Below, piece after piece: positions 23,508 to 33,800 of a stretch of DNA of 64,000 nt. Every line of letters starts with the position of its first letter. The first letter of the stretch is position 1. This DNA comes from GCA-2688265 sp964527395 (GTDB lineage Archaea > Nanobdellota > Nanobdellia > Woesearchaeales > GW2011-AR9), in contig CAZGQD010000004.1 of NCBI GenBank assembly GCA_964527395.1, positions 17,742 through 81,741 on the forward strand, read 5' to 3'. Both the position numbers and the translations under genes were made by a program. Under the pieces are notes generated by a model. It saw only the letters and a program-made list of their open reading frames with translations, did not search any database and was not told the origin of the DNA.

Positions 23508-24227
23508 ATGGCAATAAAAACATTCATTCAAAACTGTAAAGACAACAATATTGATCTAATCGCAAAAACCAGATTCAAAAGATTCTCAGTAGGCGACTTC
23601 CCAAGAGAACCAATTTACATAAAAATCATGTCAAAAGGATCTCAGGTCCAAACTGGCTTTGAATACGCTCCTGACCTAATTTTACTAACAATAGATATGC
23701 TTGGAGAAGACCATAAATTTCAAGGTGAAGCTTTACTAACTGCAGCTAAATCAGATCCAAAAGAAGACGTATCTGCTGCTAAGTTCAAAATAAAACTAAA
23801 AAAAGGTAAAAAGTACACATTAGAGTTCGACCTATCTGGAAAAGAACTAAAAGAAGCAATAAAAACTCTAGGAGCAAAATATGCTCTTCTGTTCCCTAAA
23901 TTCACTGCAGATGATAACATCAAACTAAAAATGAAAGGCAGCCCACCAAAGCCAGGTTCATTAAAAGAGAAATTCTGCACTTTAAAGGTCACAAAAGAGC
24001 ACACAGAAACTCTACTCCAAACATTCATGCCAGAAATCAAAGATCACAAATTCAAAAAGGCAACAATCAACATCGTATTCAACATCAAAGATGCAATTAT
24101 CCCTAAAGAATACGAAAACGACTTAGCCTTAGCTAGATTACATGCTAAAAAACAAGGAACAATTAGTAGAACTATTGAAATTGATGGCAAAGAAGCAGCA
24201 AAAGAAGAATTCAACTTCGAAGCGTAA
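23508..24227 (+). CDS. Unknown lysine-rich beta protein of 239 residues
   Basis: No family recognised. The sequence alternates short beta strands and charged turns (for example KIKLKKGKKYTLEFDLSG and ATINIVFNIKDAI) with no membrane helix or signal. The middle holds a helix KELKEAIKTLGAKYALLF. The C-terminal segment LARLHAKKQGTISRTIEIDG is basic. The overall composition, with many Lys and regular strands, resembles a two-domain beta-sandwich; this is inference only. CCTTAAATACCC lies about 25-30 nt before the ATG. A 117-bp AT-rich spacer follows. Confidence 0.5.
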   Translation: MAIKTFIQNCKDNNIDLIAKTRFKRFSVGDFPREPIYIKIMSKGSQVQTGFEYAPDLILLTIDMLGEDHKFQGEALLTAAKSDPKEDVSAAKFKIKLKKGKKYTLEFDLSGKELKEAIKTLGAKYALLFPKFTADDNIKLKMKGSPPKPGSLKEKFCTLKVTKEHTETLLQTFMPEIKDHKFKKATINIVFNIKDAIIPKEYENDLALARLHAKKQGTISRTIEIDGKEAAKEEFNFEA

Positions 24228-24325
24228 GCTTAAATCAAGCAATTTCTTTTTCTTTTTCTTCAATTATTTTCTAAGTTCACCAATTAATTAAATTCATTAA
24301 AATATGCAGAAAGCTTTAAATAAAC

Positions 24326-24343
24326 TGAGTGATAATTTACTCA
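24326..24343 (+). promoter_or_regulatory. Operator-like inverted repeat before the nucleotidyltransferase gene
   Basis: TGAGT (24326-24330) is inverted as ACTCA (24339-24343), with an AT core between. It lies immediately after a CTTTAAATAA box (about 24314-24323) and ends one base before the ATG at 24345. Position between promoter and start resembles the other toxin-antitoxin promoters in this window. Confidence 0.45.
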
Positions 24344-24344
24344 T

Positions 24345-24950
24345 ATGAATAAAAAAACACTCAAAATAAAAACAGTAAATCTAGAACTAGAAATAATCTC
24401 TCACTTCATCAAAACTAAGAACACTCCAATTCATGGAAGAGAGCTTTCAAGACTTTTAAAACAAAATCAAAAAACAACTCAAAACAAACTAAACTACTTA
24501 AAAAATAATAATGCTCTCACTTCAATAACAGCAGGAAAAACAAAACTTTTCCAACTAAACTTAAACAACAATCACTTAATCTACACTTTATTCCAAGCTC
24601 AAGTTTACAAGACACAAATGCTTATTAATTCTAATTTTGAAATAAAACAAATACTTCATGATTTAAGAGAATTAGGAGAAGCTCCCATAATTATTTTCGG
24701 ATCGTACGCAAAAGGCTACCAAACAAAGCAAAGTGATTTGGACATTTTATACTTAGGAAAAAAATTAGACACAAACAAGATTCAACACAAATACACAAAA
24801 AAACTTCATACTATCAATATTCCAAAATCAGAGTTCACTAAGGGTTTGGAAGAAAAGCAAAGTTTCATGTTAGAATTAATGAACAATCACATAATTATTC
24901 AAGATATCGAATATTTTACTCAAAAATGGCTCAAATGGATAAGAAGATAA
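24345..24950 (+). CDS. Winged-helix plus MNT-type nucleotidyltransferase
   Basis: 201 residues. The N-terminal part (about 15-75) is a winged helix with HGRELSRLLKQNQKTTQNKL as recognition region. The C-terminal part is a minimal nucleotidyltransferase with IIIFGSYAKGYQTKQSDLDI, giving G-S and D-x-D catalytic residues, near 121-140. The same architecture is found in the MNT half of the HEPN-MNT pair at 34.9 kb. In such pairs MNT AMPylates and silences the HEPN RNase. Here no HEPN gene is adjacent; the next gene, 7 nt away, is KilA-N, so this could be an orphan antitoxin or a regulator of that neighbour. Confidence 0.85.
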   Translation: MNKKTLKIKTVNLELEIISHFIKTKNTPIHGRELSRLLKQNQKTTQNKLNYLKNNNALTSITAGKTKLFQLNLNNNHLIYTLFQAQVYKTQMLINSNFEIKQILHDLRELGEAPIIIFGSYAKGYQTKQSDLDILYLGKKLDTNKIQHKYTKKLHTINIPKSEFTKGLEEKQSFMLELMNNHIIIQDIEYFTQKWLKWIRR

Positions 24951-24957
24951 TACAAAT

Positions 24958-25803
24958 ATGGCAAAAGAAAATATAATTGAAGTAAATGGGTTAGGAATAA
25001 GAATAAAAGATGTCAATTATGAGAAATATGTTTCTCTTACGGATATTGCTAAAAAGAAAAATCCTGAAGAACCTAGATTCGTCATAATCAATTGGCTTAA
25101 AAACAGAAACACCATAGAATTTTTAGGAATCTGGGAAAAGATTCATAATCTTAATTTTAACCGTGTAGAATTAGACACGGTTAAATCAGAAGCAGGATTG
25201 AATTCATTCACAATTTCTCCTTCAAAATGGATAAAAGAAACAAATGCAATTGGACTTTTAACAAAAAGTGGAAGATATGGTAGTGGGACTTATGCCCATG
25301 AAGATATTGCATTGGAATTTGCTTCATGGATCTCTGCTGAATTCAAATTATACTTCATTAAAGAATTTAGAAGATTAAAATATCAAGAAAAAGAATCATT
25401 AAAAACAAGCTGGGATGTAAAAAGGGAACTAGTAAAAATAAATTATAAAATTCACACTGATGCCATTAAAGAAAAATTAATCCCACCTGAAATATCAAAG
25501 AAAGAAGCAAAATTGGTCTATGCAACAGAAGCTGATCTGTTAAACAAGGCATTATTTGGAATGACTGCAAAAGAATGGAAAGAAGTCCATTTCAAAAAAG
25601 AAGGAAATATGAGAGATTATGCAAATGTGGCTCAACTTGTAGTTTTAGCTAACTTACAATCTCTAAACTCAGAATATATAAAGAAAGGATCATCTTCTTC
25701 TGAAAGACTAATTGAACTAAATAGAATCGCAATATCTCAGTTAAAATCACTAATAAAGAGCAAAAAATTAAGTTCTTTAGAAAAACGTAAATATTTATCT
25801 TAA
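24958..25803 (+). CDS. KilA-N domain protein
   Basis: 281 residues of the KilA-N family, a DNA-binding domain common in phages and mobile elements. Recognisable parts are YVSLTDIAKKKNPEEPRF, VIINWLKNRNTIEFLGIWE, FTISPSKWIKETNAIGLL, SGRYGSGTYAHEDIALEFA and SWISAEFKLYFIKEFRRL. The C-terminal region contains a helical block with EADLLNKALFGMTAKEW seen in many chromosomal homologs. It follows the nucleotidyltransferase gene by 7 nt and is probably in the same transcript. The coding DNA contains an 11-bp inverted repeat at 25156-25185. A mobile or defence origin is likely; molecular role unknown. Confidence 0.9.
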   Translation: MAKENIIEVNGLGIRIKDVNYEKYVSLTDIAKKKNPEEPRFVIINWLKNRNTIEFLGIWEKIHNLNFNRVELDTVKSEAGLNSFTISPSKWIKETNAIGLLTKSGRYGSGTYAHEDIALEFASWISAEFKLYFIKEFRRLKYQEKESLKTSWDVKRELVKINYKIHTDAIKEKLIPPEISKKEAKLVYATEADLLNKALFGMTAKEWKEVHFKKEGNMRDYANVAQLVVLANLQSLNSEYIKKGSSSSERLIELNRIAISQLKSLIKSKKLSSLEKRKYLS

Positions 25804-25853
25804 AATTGGTTCAATTCCCAAGAGCTTTAAAAAATAGGTTATTATACAATCTA

Positions 25854-25898
25854 ATTTTGTGCCAACACCTTTTTAAACCCAAAACTAAGGTGCAAAAT
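25854..25898 (+). promoter_or_regulatory. Stem-loop in the space upstream of metG
   Basis: In the 219-bp space between KilA-N and metG, ATTTTG (25854-25859) pairs with CAAAAT (25893-25898) and CACCTT (25866-25871) with AAGGTG (25887-25892), leaving a 6-nt bulge and a 15-nt loop. A 27-codon ATG frame (25900-25983) follows but has no supporting feature. The hairpin could be a terminator, a regulatory leader or chance. Confidence 0.3.
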
Positions 25899-26022
25899 CA
25901 TGTATTCTACCTTTGTAACATTAGCCTTAAAAAAGCCTGTAGGTTCAAAAGCAGCTAAATATATTCCAATCATAGCAAATTAATCAAAAACACTTATAAA
26001 ATCCAAGTCAAACCTAAGAAAC

Positions 26023-28233
26023 ATGCCTTCTAAAAAAGAAACTAGCAGCAAAAGCAGCATCAGTAACAACAAGGATAGCAAAAAGAGCGGTAGCAACAGC
26101 AAAAACAACAGCAAACAAGTAATCACTATGGCATTGCCATACGCAAACGGCCCACTCCATATCGGCCATCTTCTAGGTTTTATTCAAGCTGACATCTACA
26201 GTAGATACTTAAAACTAAAAAATCAAGATGCTATTTTCGTCTGTGCCTCTGATATGCATGGTACTCCAATTACTATCAATGCCAAAAAAAACAATCAAAC
26301 TCCAATAAATTACGCAAATAAATATTACAAAGAACACCAAATCGACTTCAAAAAGTTTCAAGTTGAATTCGACAACTTCCATAAAACTCATTCAAAAGAA
26401 AACAAAGAACTATCTTTAGTATTCTTCAACACTTTAAAAAAGCAACAACTAATTTACACAAAAACAATCGAGCAATTATATGATAAAAAAGCAAAACAGT
26501 TCTTACCTGACAGGTTTGTTAAAGGAGAATGCCCTAAATGCAACGAAAAAGACCAGTATGGTGACAACTGCGAAAAATGTGGTACTACTTACGAACCAAC
26601 TGACTTAAAAAACCCATACTCTACAATTACAAACACAAAACCAGTTCTAAAAGAAACAACTCACTATTATTTCAAATTATCAAAATTCCAAAAAAAGCTA
26701 GACAAATACATAAACAGCAAAAAAGCAGATCTTCAAAAAGAAGTAAAACACTTCGCAGAGAACTGGGTTAAAGAAGGCCTAAATGATTGGTGTATCTCTA
26801 GAGACGATCCTTACTTTGGTTTCGAGATTCCAGGCAGCAAACAAGAAACTGGTGCAAAAAAGTACCTTTATGTTTGGTTAGATGCTCCTATTGGCTACAT
26901 CTCCTCAACCAAAAACTATTGCGATAAACAAAAAGACAATCAATCCTGGCAAGACTATTGGCAAAACAATAACACCAATCCGATCCATTTCATTGGTAAA
27001 GACATCATGTATTTCCACCTTTTGTTCTGGCCAGCTATGTTGGGTGAGATGAACATCAACCTTCCAAAAGTCAACGTTAACGGTTTTATCACAGTAGATG
27101 GCCAAAAAATGAGTAAAAGTAGAGGCACTTTTTTCACAGCAAGCGATTTCCACAATAAATACGGCTCAGACCAACTAAGGTTTTACTTCGCAAGCCACTC
27201 TGATAAAAGCATAAAAGACATCAACCTAAGTTTAAACGATTTCCAAGCAGTTTCAAACAACGTCCTTCTAGCTTCCTTAGGAAACTTTTGCTACAGAACT
27301 CTAAGTTTCACAGCAAAACACACAAAAACAAGCAAACTTCCAGCTCCAGCAAACAAAAGTGAAGAAAAACAAATAAATAAACAAGTAAAAAGCCTAATCA
27401 AAGAAATTGACACAGCTTACAACAGTAACAACCTAAAACAAGCAACAAACAAAATCATCCAAATTTCTGACTTAGGTAACGTTTATTTCCAAAATGCAGC
27501 ACCTTGGAAAGAGAAAACACTAACAAAAGAAACCTTAGAAAAACTATCTTTCACTACAAATCTAGCAAAAACCTTAGCAATTCTAATCAAACCAATCCTA
27601 CCAAATCTAAGTAAAAAGATAGAAACAACCTTAAATCTAAAATCACAAACTTGGAACGAGCTAAACACTCAAATAAAAAACGTAAATATCAAGCAACCAG
27701 AAAAACTCCTAACTAAAATTGAAATCAAAGAAAATAAATTAGCTAATGAAGCAGAAGAAAACCAATTCCCTGTAGAAATCAAAGCAGGTCAAATTATCAA
27801 AGTAAACGATCACAAAGCAGCAGACAAACTTTACATTTTAAAGGTAGATTTCAAAACAGAACAAAGACAAATAATTGCTGGTATCAAAGAGAAATACACA
27901 AAAAAAGAACTCCTAAACAAAAAAGCCTTATTCATCACAAATCTAGAAGCTGCAAAAATCAGAGGAGAAACTAGCAATGGTATGACTCTAGTTGCTGAAG
28001 AAAAAGACAAAAGTTTCCAACTTATAGAACTACCTAAAGATACAAAGCTAGGCACAATTGCAACTTTCAAATCTAGCAAAAAAGATAGTAAAATAAATCA
28101 AATAAATTTCAAACAGTGGCAAAAACTAAAACTCACAATCAAAGACAAAAAAATAACTTATGAAGGTCAAGTTCTAAAATTAAACAAAAAAGAAGTAGTC
28201 ATCAACGCAAAAGACGGCGCCAGAATCAGATAG
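26023..28233 (+). CDS. metG: Methionyl-tRNA synthetase
   Basis: Charges tRNA-Met and initiator tRNA. 736 residues: a Lys/Ser/Asn-rich extension (1-31), then the catalytic Rossmann fold with PLHIGHLLGF (HIGH at 46-49) and a zinc knuckle CPKCNEKDQYGDNCEKCG from about 170. KMSKS is in DGQKMSKSRGTFF near 362-366. A helical anticodon domain follows, and a C-terminal tRNA-binding (EMAP-II/Trbp111-like) domain spans about 585-695 with VEIKAGQIIKV and ITNLEAAKIRGETSNGM. Domain order is normal for archaeal MetRS with a fused C-terminal domain. The upstream 219 bp contain a stem-loop. The basic N-terminal tail is unusual and resembles that of the site-2 protease C-terminus. Confidence 0.96.
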   Translation: MPSKKETSSKSSISNNKDSKKSGSNSKNNSKQVITMALPYANGPLHIGHLLGFIQADIYSRYLKLKNQDAIFVCASDMHGTPITINAKKNNQTPINYANKYYKEHQIDFKKFQVEFDNFHKTHSKENKELSLVFFNTLKKQQLIYTKTIEQLYDKKAKQFLPDRFVKGECPKCNEKDQYGDNCEKCGTTYEPTDLKNPYSTITNTKPVLKETTHYYFKLSKFQKKLDKYINSKKADLQKEVKHFAENWVKEGLNDWCISRDDPYFGFEIPGSKQETGAKKYLYVWLDAPIGYISSTKNYCDKQKDNQSWQDYWQNNNTNPIHFIGKDIMYFHLLFWPAMLGEMNINLPKVNVNGFITVDGQKMSKSRGTFFTASDFHNKYGSDQLRFYFASHSDKSIKDINLSLNDFQAVSNNVLLASLGNFCYRTLSFTAKHTKTSKLPAPANKSEEKQINKQVKSLIKEIDTAYNSNNLKQATNKIIQISDLGNVYFQNAAPWKEKTLTKETLEKLSFTTNLAKTLAILIKPILPNLSKKIETTLNLKSQTWNELNTQIKNVNIKQPEKLLTKIEIKENKLANEAEENQFPVEIKAGQIIKVNDHKAADKLYILKVDFKTEQRQIIAGIKEKYTKKELLNKKALFITNLEAAKIRGETSNGMTLVAEEKDKSFQLIELPKDTKLGTIATFKSSKKDSKINQINFKQWQKLKLTIKDKKITYEGQVLKLNKKEVVINAKDGARIR

Positions 28234-28378
28234 TTTCTAAAAATAAAAAAGATTCTAAATCAACCTCCATTTCTCATAGAACAAAATTAACTACAAACGG
28301 GTACAATTATCCTCTATAACTTCGATAGTTTTATATACAAAAAATCCCTCTTTTTTCTCTACTAAGAGGCTTTTCGGA

Positions 28379-30811
28379 ATGGGAAAAAAAGGACAGGTTA
28401 CAGTTTTCATAATTCTAGGTATCATCTTAATGGTAATTTTTGCTGCTGTCCTTTTCATTGTAAACAAATCTACAACAGAATCTATTGCTTATGAACAAGC
28501 TTTAACAAGTGATTCTGTTCCACAACAATTCGTAGCTCTTCAACAGTTTGTAGAAAGTTGCATGTATTCAGTAGGTAAAAAAGGAATAACAATTTTGGGT
28601 CAACAAGGTGGTTACATTAGCCCAGAAACATTGGGTGATTACTCAATCACAGATCAAACAAGTGGAGTTGGAATTGATTTAGATCCATTAAAAGTACCTT
28701 ATTGGCACTACAATTCAAAAGATAATCAAGATCCTTCAACTCTAATAACATCTCTAAAACCAGCTTTGTACGATGAAGATGATTCTTATTGGAGTATTGA
28801 AGCTCAATTAGCAAGATACTTAGAAGCAAACATAGATGATTGTTTAGGTGACTTCCAAATATTCGACAGTCAAGGTTATTTAGTAACTCAAGAATATCCT
28901 GTTGCAGAAGCACAAATTCATGACAACGAGGTATATTTCTTACTAGAAATGCCTTTAGAAGTATCAAAAGGTGACGCAGATGCAAGTATGGAGAATTTTG
29001 TATCTGGTGTAGACATCAACCTAAAACAATATTATGAAACTGCAGAGCAAATTACAGCAGCTCAGCAAGAATACACATTCCTAGAAAACCACCTTATAAA
29101 CGTCTTAAGCCTTTACGCTATGCCTGGTGGACACTTTCCTCCATTTTTAGCTACAACAGTTGACGAAATCAACACAGACGTTTGGTACACTTCCCAATTA
29201 CAAATTAGTCTAAAAGAAATGCTAGCAGCTTACGTTCCAATGATCAGACATCAAGGCTCAGACAACTTCTACAGATACGATTTCCAAGCATCCGGTAGCA
29301 GCGACGAATTAATTCCACTTTACTCTCAAACTTACGATAACATGATTCTCCCACTAGAAATCCAAGACCAAACAAGTCCAATTACAATAGATTTCAACTA
29401 TTTCGGCTGGGAACCTTACTTAAACATCAACGGTGGTGAAGATACAATTAAACCTCAAGAGGCAAACATTGAAAGTCCTCTTCCACTAGTAAACTTAGAT
29501 TTCACTTTCCAAAATTACCTTAATACTTATGATATCAGCTATCCTGTATTAGTTACAATTGAAGACCAAGATGCCTTAAATGGTGAAGGATTCATTTTTA
29601 ACATTGCATTAGAATCAAACATCATCAACAACGAAGCAATTGATATGGCTTATATTCAACCAAAAACCAGCATCTCTAACTTCGAATCAGTAGTTTGCAA
29701 TGAAGAACATCTAAGCGACACTTTAGTAAAAACAATTGTAATTGATGCATACACAGGCGAACCAATTAGTGATGTTTTCTTTGAATTCAACGTTCCAGAA
29801 CAAGATACTTGTGGATTAGGCACAACAAATAGTGTGGGAACAATTGAAGAACAATATCCATTAGCTGTTGGCGGAGAACTTAACCTAAAACATGAAGATT
29901 ACTTAGACACATCATTCATTCTAAACACTGCTTACTTTTCAGGTGATTCTGCCTTTGTTGGTTACGCTGTAGCAACTCAAGATACGCCAGTGGTAGAACT
30001 TTACTCAGAAAAAGAATTAGAAGCAACAGTTAGTTTCAGACCAATCAAAAAATGTACTTCATATATTGATCAAGCAGAATGTTTAAGCAAATGGACTCAA
30101 GGTAATTTCAATGACTGTCAGGCAGAAATAATTGGAGAAATATGTGTTAGTGACTCTCAAAACATTTTCGGATCAGATAGCATGCTAAATATTTACGAAA
30201 TAGACTCTGAAGGAAGTGCATCCACTCATCACACTTACCTTATGACAAACGGAAAAAAGTCAGTAACAGATTTCGAAAATGCCAAAGTATCTACTTTTGT
30301 TACCATGGAAAGAATGTCTGACGTTTATGGGAACATTCCTTTAATTATTGAAGACAGCCACACAGCTCTCTTCACAACAAGCACAGATAATCCAATAGCT
30401 ACAACAACTTTATACCCTGGATTTTATTCTTTAACAGCTATCTCTAGTATTGAATTCAACGACGAATATATTATCCCAGCAGACTACCGTTGCAGTTCCA
30501 AAAATGAAAATTACTGTGAAGAACTAGACCAAATAAACTTCGATGAACAAATGTTGGGACAACTAATCTTAACAGAAGAAAATACATACATTGAAGTAAC
30601 CTTAGAAGATTTATACTCAGCAGACGGCTTTGAAATCATAGTTCCTGCATTCGACTGGCAACAAATTCCTCAATCCATGGAAGTAGACATTGGAAACACT
30701 CCAACAACAATCAACACACGAGTTATAGAAGATGTACAAATAGTAGCCCAACTCTCCGAAATCACTAAGGAAAGTACAGTAAGATCCAGCTTAGGTTTAA
30801 GATGGAATTAA
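28379..30811 (+). CDS. Large pilin-signal-like secreted/surface protein
   Basis: 810 residues. The start MGKKGQVTVFIILGIILMVI is the short-basic-then-hydrophobic leader typical of a recurrent DPANN surface-protein family, reminiscent of type IV pilin signals. The rest is extracellular in character: acidic, Thr/Ser/Asn-rich, beta-rich, with scattered Cys pairs (for example CTSYIDQAECL and CSSKNENYCEELDQ). No enzymatic motif seen. GAGG stands 11-14 nt before the ATG, a plausible ribosome site. A TTTTATATAC box lies about 50 nt upstream. The next surface gene starts 27 bp after its stop, suggesting an operon. Function unknown, probably envelope structure or attachment. Confidence 0.7.
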   Translation: MGKKGQVTVFIILGIILMVIFAAVLFIVNKSTTESIAYEQALTSDSVPQQFVALQQFVESCMYSVGKKGITILGQQGGYISPETLGDYSITDQTSGVGIDLDPLKVPYWHYNSKDNQDPSTLITSLKPALYDEDDSYWSIEAQLARYLEANIDDCLGDFQIFDSQGYLVTQEYPVAEAQIHDNEVYFLLEMPLEVSKGDADASMENFVSGVDINLKQYYETAEQITAAQQEYTFLENHLINVLSLYAMPGGHFPPFLATTVDEINTDVWYTSQLQISLKEMLAAYVPMIRHQGSDNFYRYDFQASGSSDELIPLYSQTYDNMILPLEIQDQTSPITIDFNYFGWEPYLNINGGEDTIKPQEANIESPLPLVNLDFTFQNYLNTYDISYPVLVTIEDQDALNGEGFIFNIALESNIINNEAIDMAYIQPKTSISNFESVVCNEEHLSDTLVKTIVIDAYTGEPISDVFFEFNVPEQDTCGLGTTNSVGTIEEQYPLAVGGELNLKHEDYLDTSFILNTAYFSGDSAFVGYAVATQDTPVVELYSEKELEATVSFRPIKKCTSYIDQAECLSKWTQGNFNDCQAEIIGEICVSDSQNIFGSDSMLNIYEIDSEGSASTHHTYLMTNGKKSVTDFENAKVSTFVTMERMSDVYGNIPLIIEDSHTALFTTSTDNPIATTTLYPGFYSLTAISSIEFNDEYIIPADYRCSSKNENYCEELDQINFDEQMLGQLILTEENTYIEVTLEDLYSADGFEIIVPAFDWQQIPQSMEVDIGNTPTTINTRVIEDVQIVAQLSEITKESTVRSSLGLRWN

Positions 30812-30837
30812 ATAAGAAAAACTAAATTTCAATAAAA

Positions 30838-33800
30838 ATGACATCACAAAAAAAGAATATCTCAAACAGCGAACCAATAATAGCTCCAGTAAAAGAAAAC
30901 AAGCTATTTTGGCAACACATCGCAATGTTCTTAGTAGTTTTAACTCTCTCCTTACCAATTTACTCTTCAAGTGCTCTAGCAGCATCCATGTCAATCACGC
31001 ACAACGCAGGTAACGACAACATTCAAAGTTTTCTAGACGCAGAATCAGACACATGGACACTGCAAGTTGAGCTAGGAAACTTAGAAGAAGATATGGCTGT
31101 AGATCCCAGTCAAGTAGTTTTGGATGTTTCTGGTTCAGAAATACCTTTCCAATCATGTTCAGGAGATTCAATTTCAACAACATGTGAGTTTCAAAGCGTT
31201 CTAACAGACGGGATTACTGAAAGTGAATATCCTTTTACAGTTAGACTCTATGACCTTATAATAGATGAAGAAGACGAAACTGCAACTGAATTTGGTTCAG
31301 AACTAGCTTCAGACACAGATTCAATCACTGCAGACGCAAGTGAACCAAGTATTAGTTTTAACGATATTGATCAAGAAGGCAGTGATTTGATCTTAGATTT
31401 CACAGTAACAGACAATCCAACTGGTCTTTGTGTTGGTTTAAAAGAAGTAGAAGTTATTGATGCTGATAGTGGTGAAATTTTAGAAACAATTGATTTTGAA
31501 GAACAAGGTGACTGCAGCTTTGATTACAATTCAGACACAGGTAATGCAGGAGTTTTACAATCAACACTCAGCGGAGAAGGTAAAAGAAATATTAAAATTA
31601 GGGCAACAGATTACTTAGGTCATGAAAAAACCAGTTCAGCTAAAGCGATTGACACTGATTTTGTAGCACCAACTGTACAAACTTCAACTCTTTTAATAGA
31701 AGATTTTGGCGATTATATTGGTAATTTCAAACAATCTAGTGATGTTTACATCAATATTACTGAATGTGAAGACTTAGAAACAGTTGTGGCTACATCAGAA
31801 CAAATAGAATTCTATTCACAACCAGCAACTTGTAGTTTAGAAGACAGTGCATCATGTTCTTGGGAATGTTCTTGGCAAGATTTATACATTACTCCAAGTG
31901 GAACTTCAGTTTCAGCAACAGTAACAGCAATTGATGAATTTGACAATGAAGTCACTACAACTGCTTCAGCTAGCTTTCAAACAGATACAACAGCACCACA
32001 ATTACTTTACTTTGGTACTAAATACTTATACGATGGCCTAAGTTACGTTGAGCAAGGTCAAGCTACAACATTTTATGCTTATATTAGTGAATCTGGTGCA
32101 GGAGTCTCAGAAGATACAATCAAAGCAAACCTTTTTGCTGTTGGCGGTTCTGAAACAAACACTCCAACAAGTTGTGAAGAAGACAGATCTGGTGTAGCTG
32201 ACTACCTTTGTATTTGGGAAATTAGTAATGTTGGTGGAGATAGAGATACGACCTCTTCAAGAGAAATAACTTTATCAGTTTTCAACGATCTTGTTGGTAA
32301 CGTAGGTGATGCTGAGAGTTTTCCAGTAATAATTGATGGTGTAGATCCAATCGTACGTGATATTGAACTTTACGGTGTATCTGCTTCAGGTCAAAAGAAT
32401 TTCTTTCAAAGTAACGATGATTTACTTATAGAAGTTGAAGTTCAAGAAGGTTCAGGTGTAGTTGCATATGTAAATGTACAAGATATTGTCATGGACGCCT
32501 ACACAAAATATCAGTATGGCACTAACAACGAAGATGGCGAGTACGAAGCTACAGAATGGGACGGCTGGGCAATCTTCACCAACGAAGAAAGCTGTCAAAG
32601 AGACGAAGAATCAGGTATGTGGGACTGTGAGTTCAATATCAATTCTATTAAAAGTGGTCATGATGGCAGTGCAGATATAGAAATAATCATAACTGATACT
32701 GCTGGAAACGAAGTAAATACTTGGCCAGAATCAGAAAAAGATGCTCAAAATGTTGCAAAAGGCGAAGAAGGTGATTATCAAATAGAAATTTACGCTTTAG
32801 ATGAAGAGACACAACCAGACTTTTGGGAACAATCCTCTAAAACTCCTCTTCCTGACTTTATAAACCTAGATTCCGCAGAGTTAACTTACTCTAGAATGGA
32901 TTACACAGTTGGTTTAAAGTCTTCAGTAGGCGCAAACCTAGCTTTGGCAGAGATCAGTTCATGTACAAGTGAAGAGTTAGGTGCACCGTCCCTTTCAAGA
33001 GAGATGTTATTCGGTGGAAACTTAGCTGAACCTGATGACTCACCTACTTTACATCTGATCTTAGAGTTTGAACCTTTCGATGGTACAACCATAGTAGAAA
33101 CAGATGAATTAAGAGGAATTGACTCTTTTGAATCAAAATCAATAGATTACACTTGTACTGTTAAACTTTACAGTATCATTGACGATGTTGCTATGACTCA
33201 CTTTGAAGAACAAGAGATCATTCTTCCAATAAAGTTTGGTTATTCGAGTATCGGCGCATTAGATGAGAGCGTAGAAGCTCTAATTTCAGAACATGTAAAC
33301 CAAGCTGGTTTTAAGGTACTAAATGGAATAGCAGTAATGTCAAGAGTATTAAGAGCTCTACAAATGGTAACAACTGTCTTAACTACATTAAATACTTTAA
33401 TGAATATTTTTGATGCAGTCTCTGCTACAATGGATACTGGTCGTTGGGCAGATGCTATTACTGGAAGTGCACCAACAAACTTTTGTCTTGGTAAACAAAC
33501 AATAGAAGGAGAAATAGATCGAAATTTCATCCAAAAGGCCCATACAGTAATAAGTGTATTATATTGTTCTCCTGGACCTGCACAAGGTACAAAAATTGGT
33601 GCTTGGCAATCAGCAGTGTTGGAATGGTGGGGCGTAATAAAAGGTGACTGGCTTTTGAATAAGATTTCAACTGGTGAATATTATCCAAGCAAGATTGCAA
33701 CAACTGATGGCATATCTAACATTGATGTTGGAAGTGCTGCAGGAAGTCAAGAGGTAGCTGATTTTATTAATTCACAACACAACCCAACTTCACTTTATGA

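Noticed and set aside
25900..25983. 27-residue frame before metG.
   Set aside because: No ribosome site, no motif and no overlap with a neighbour; insufficient evidence.
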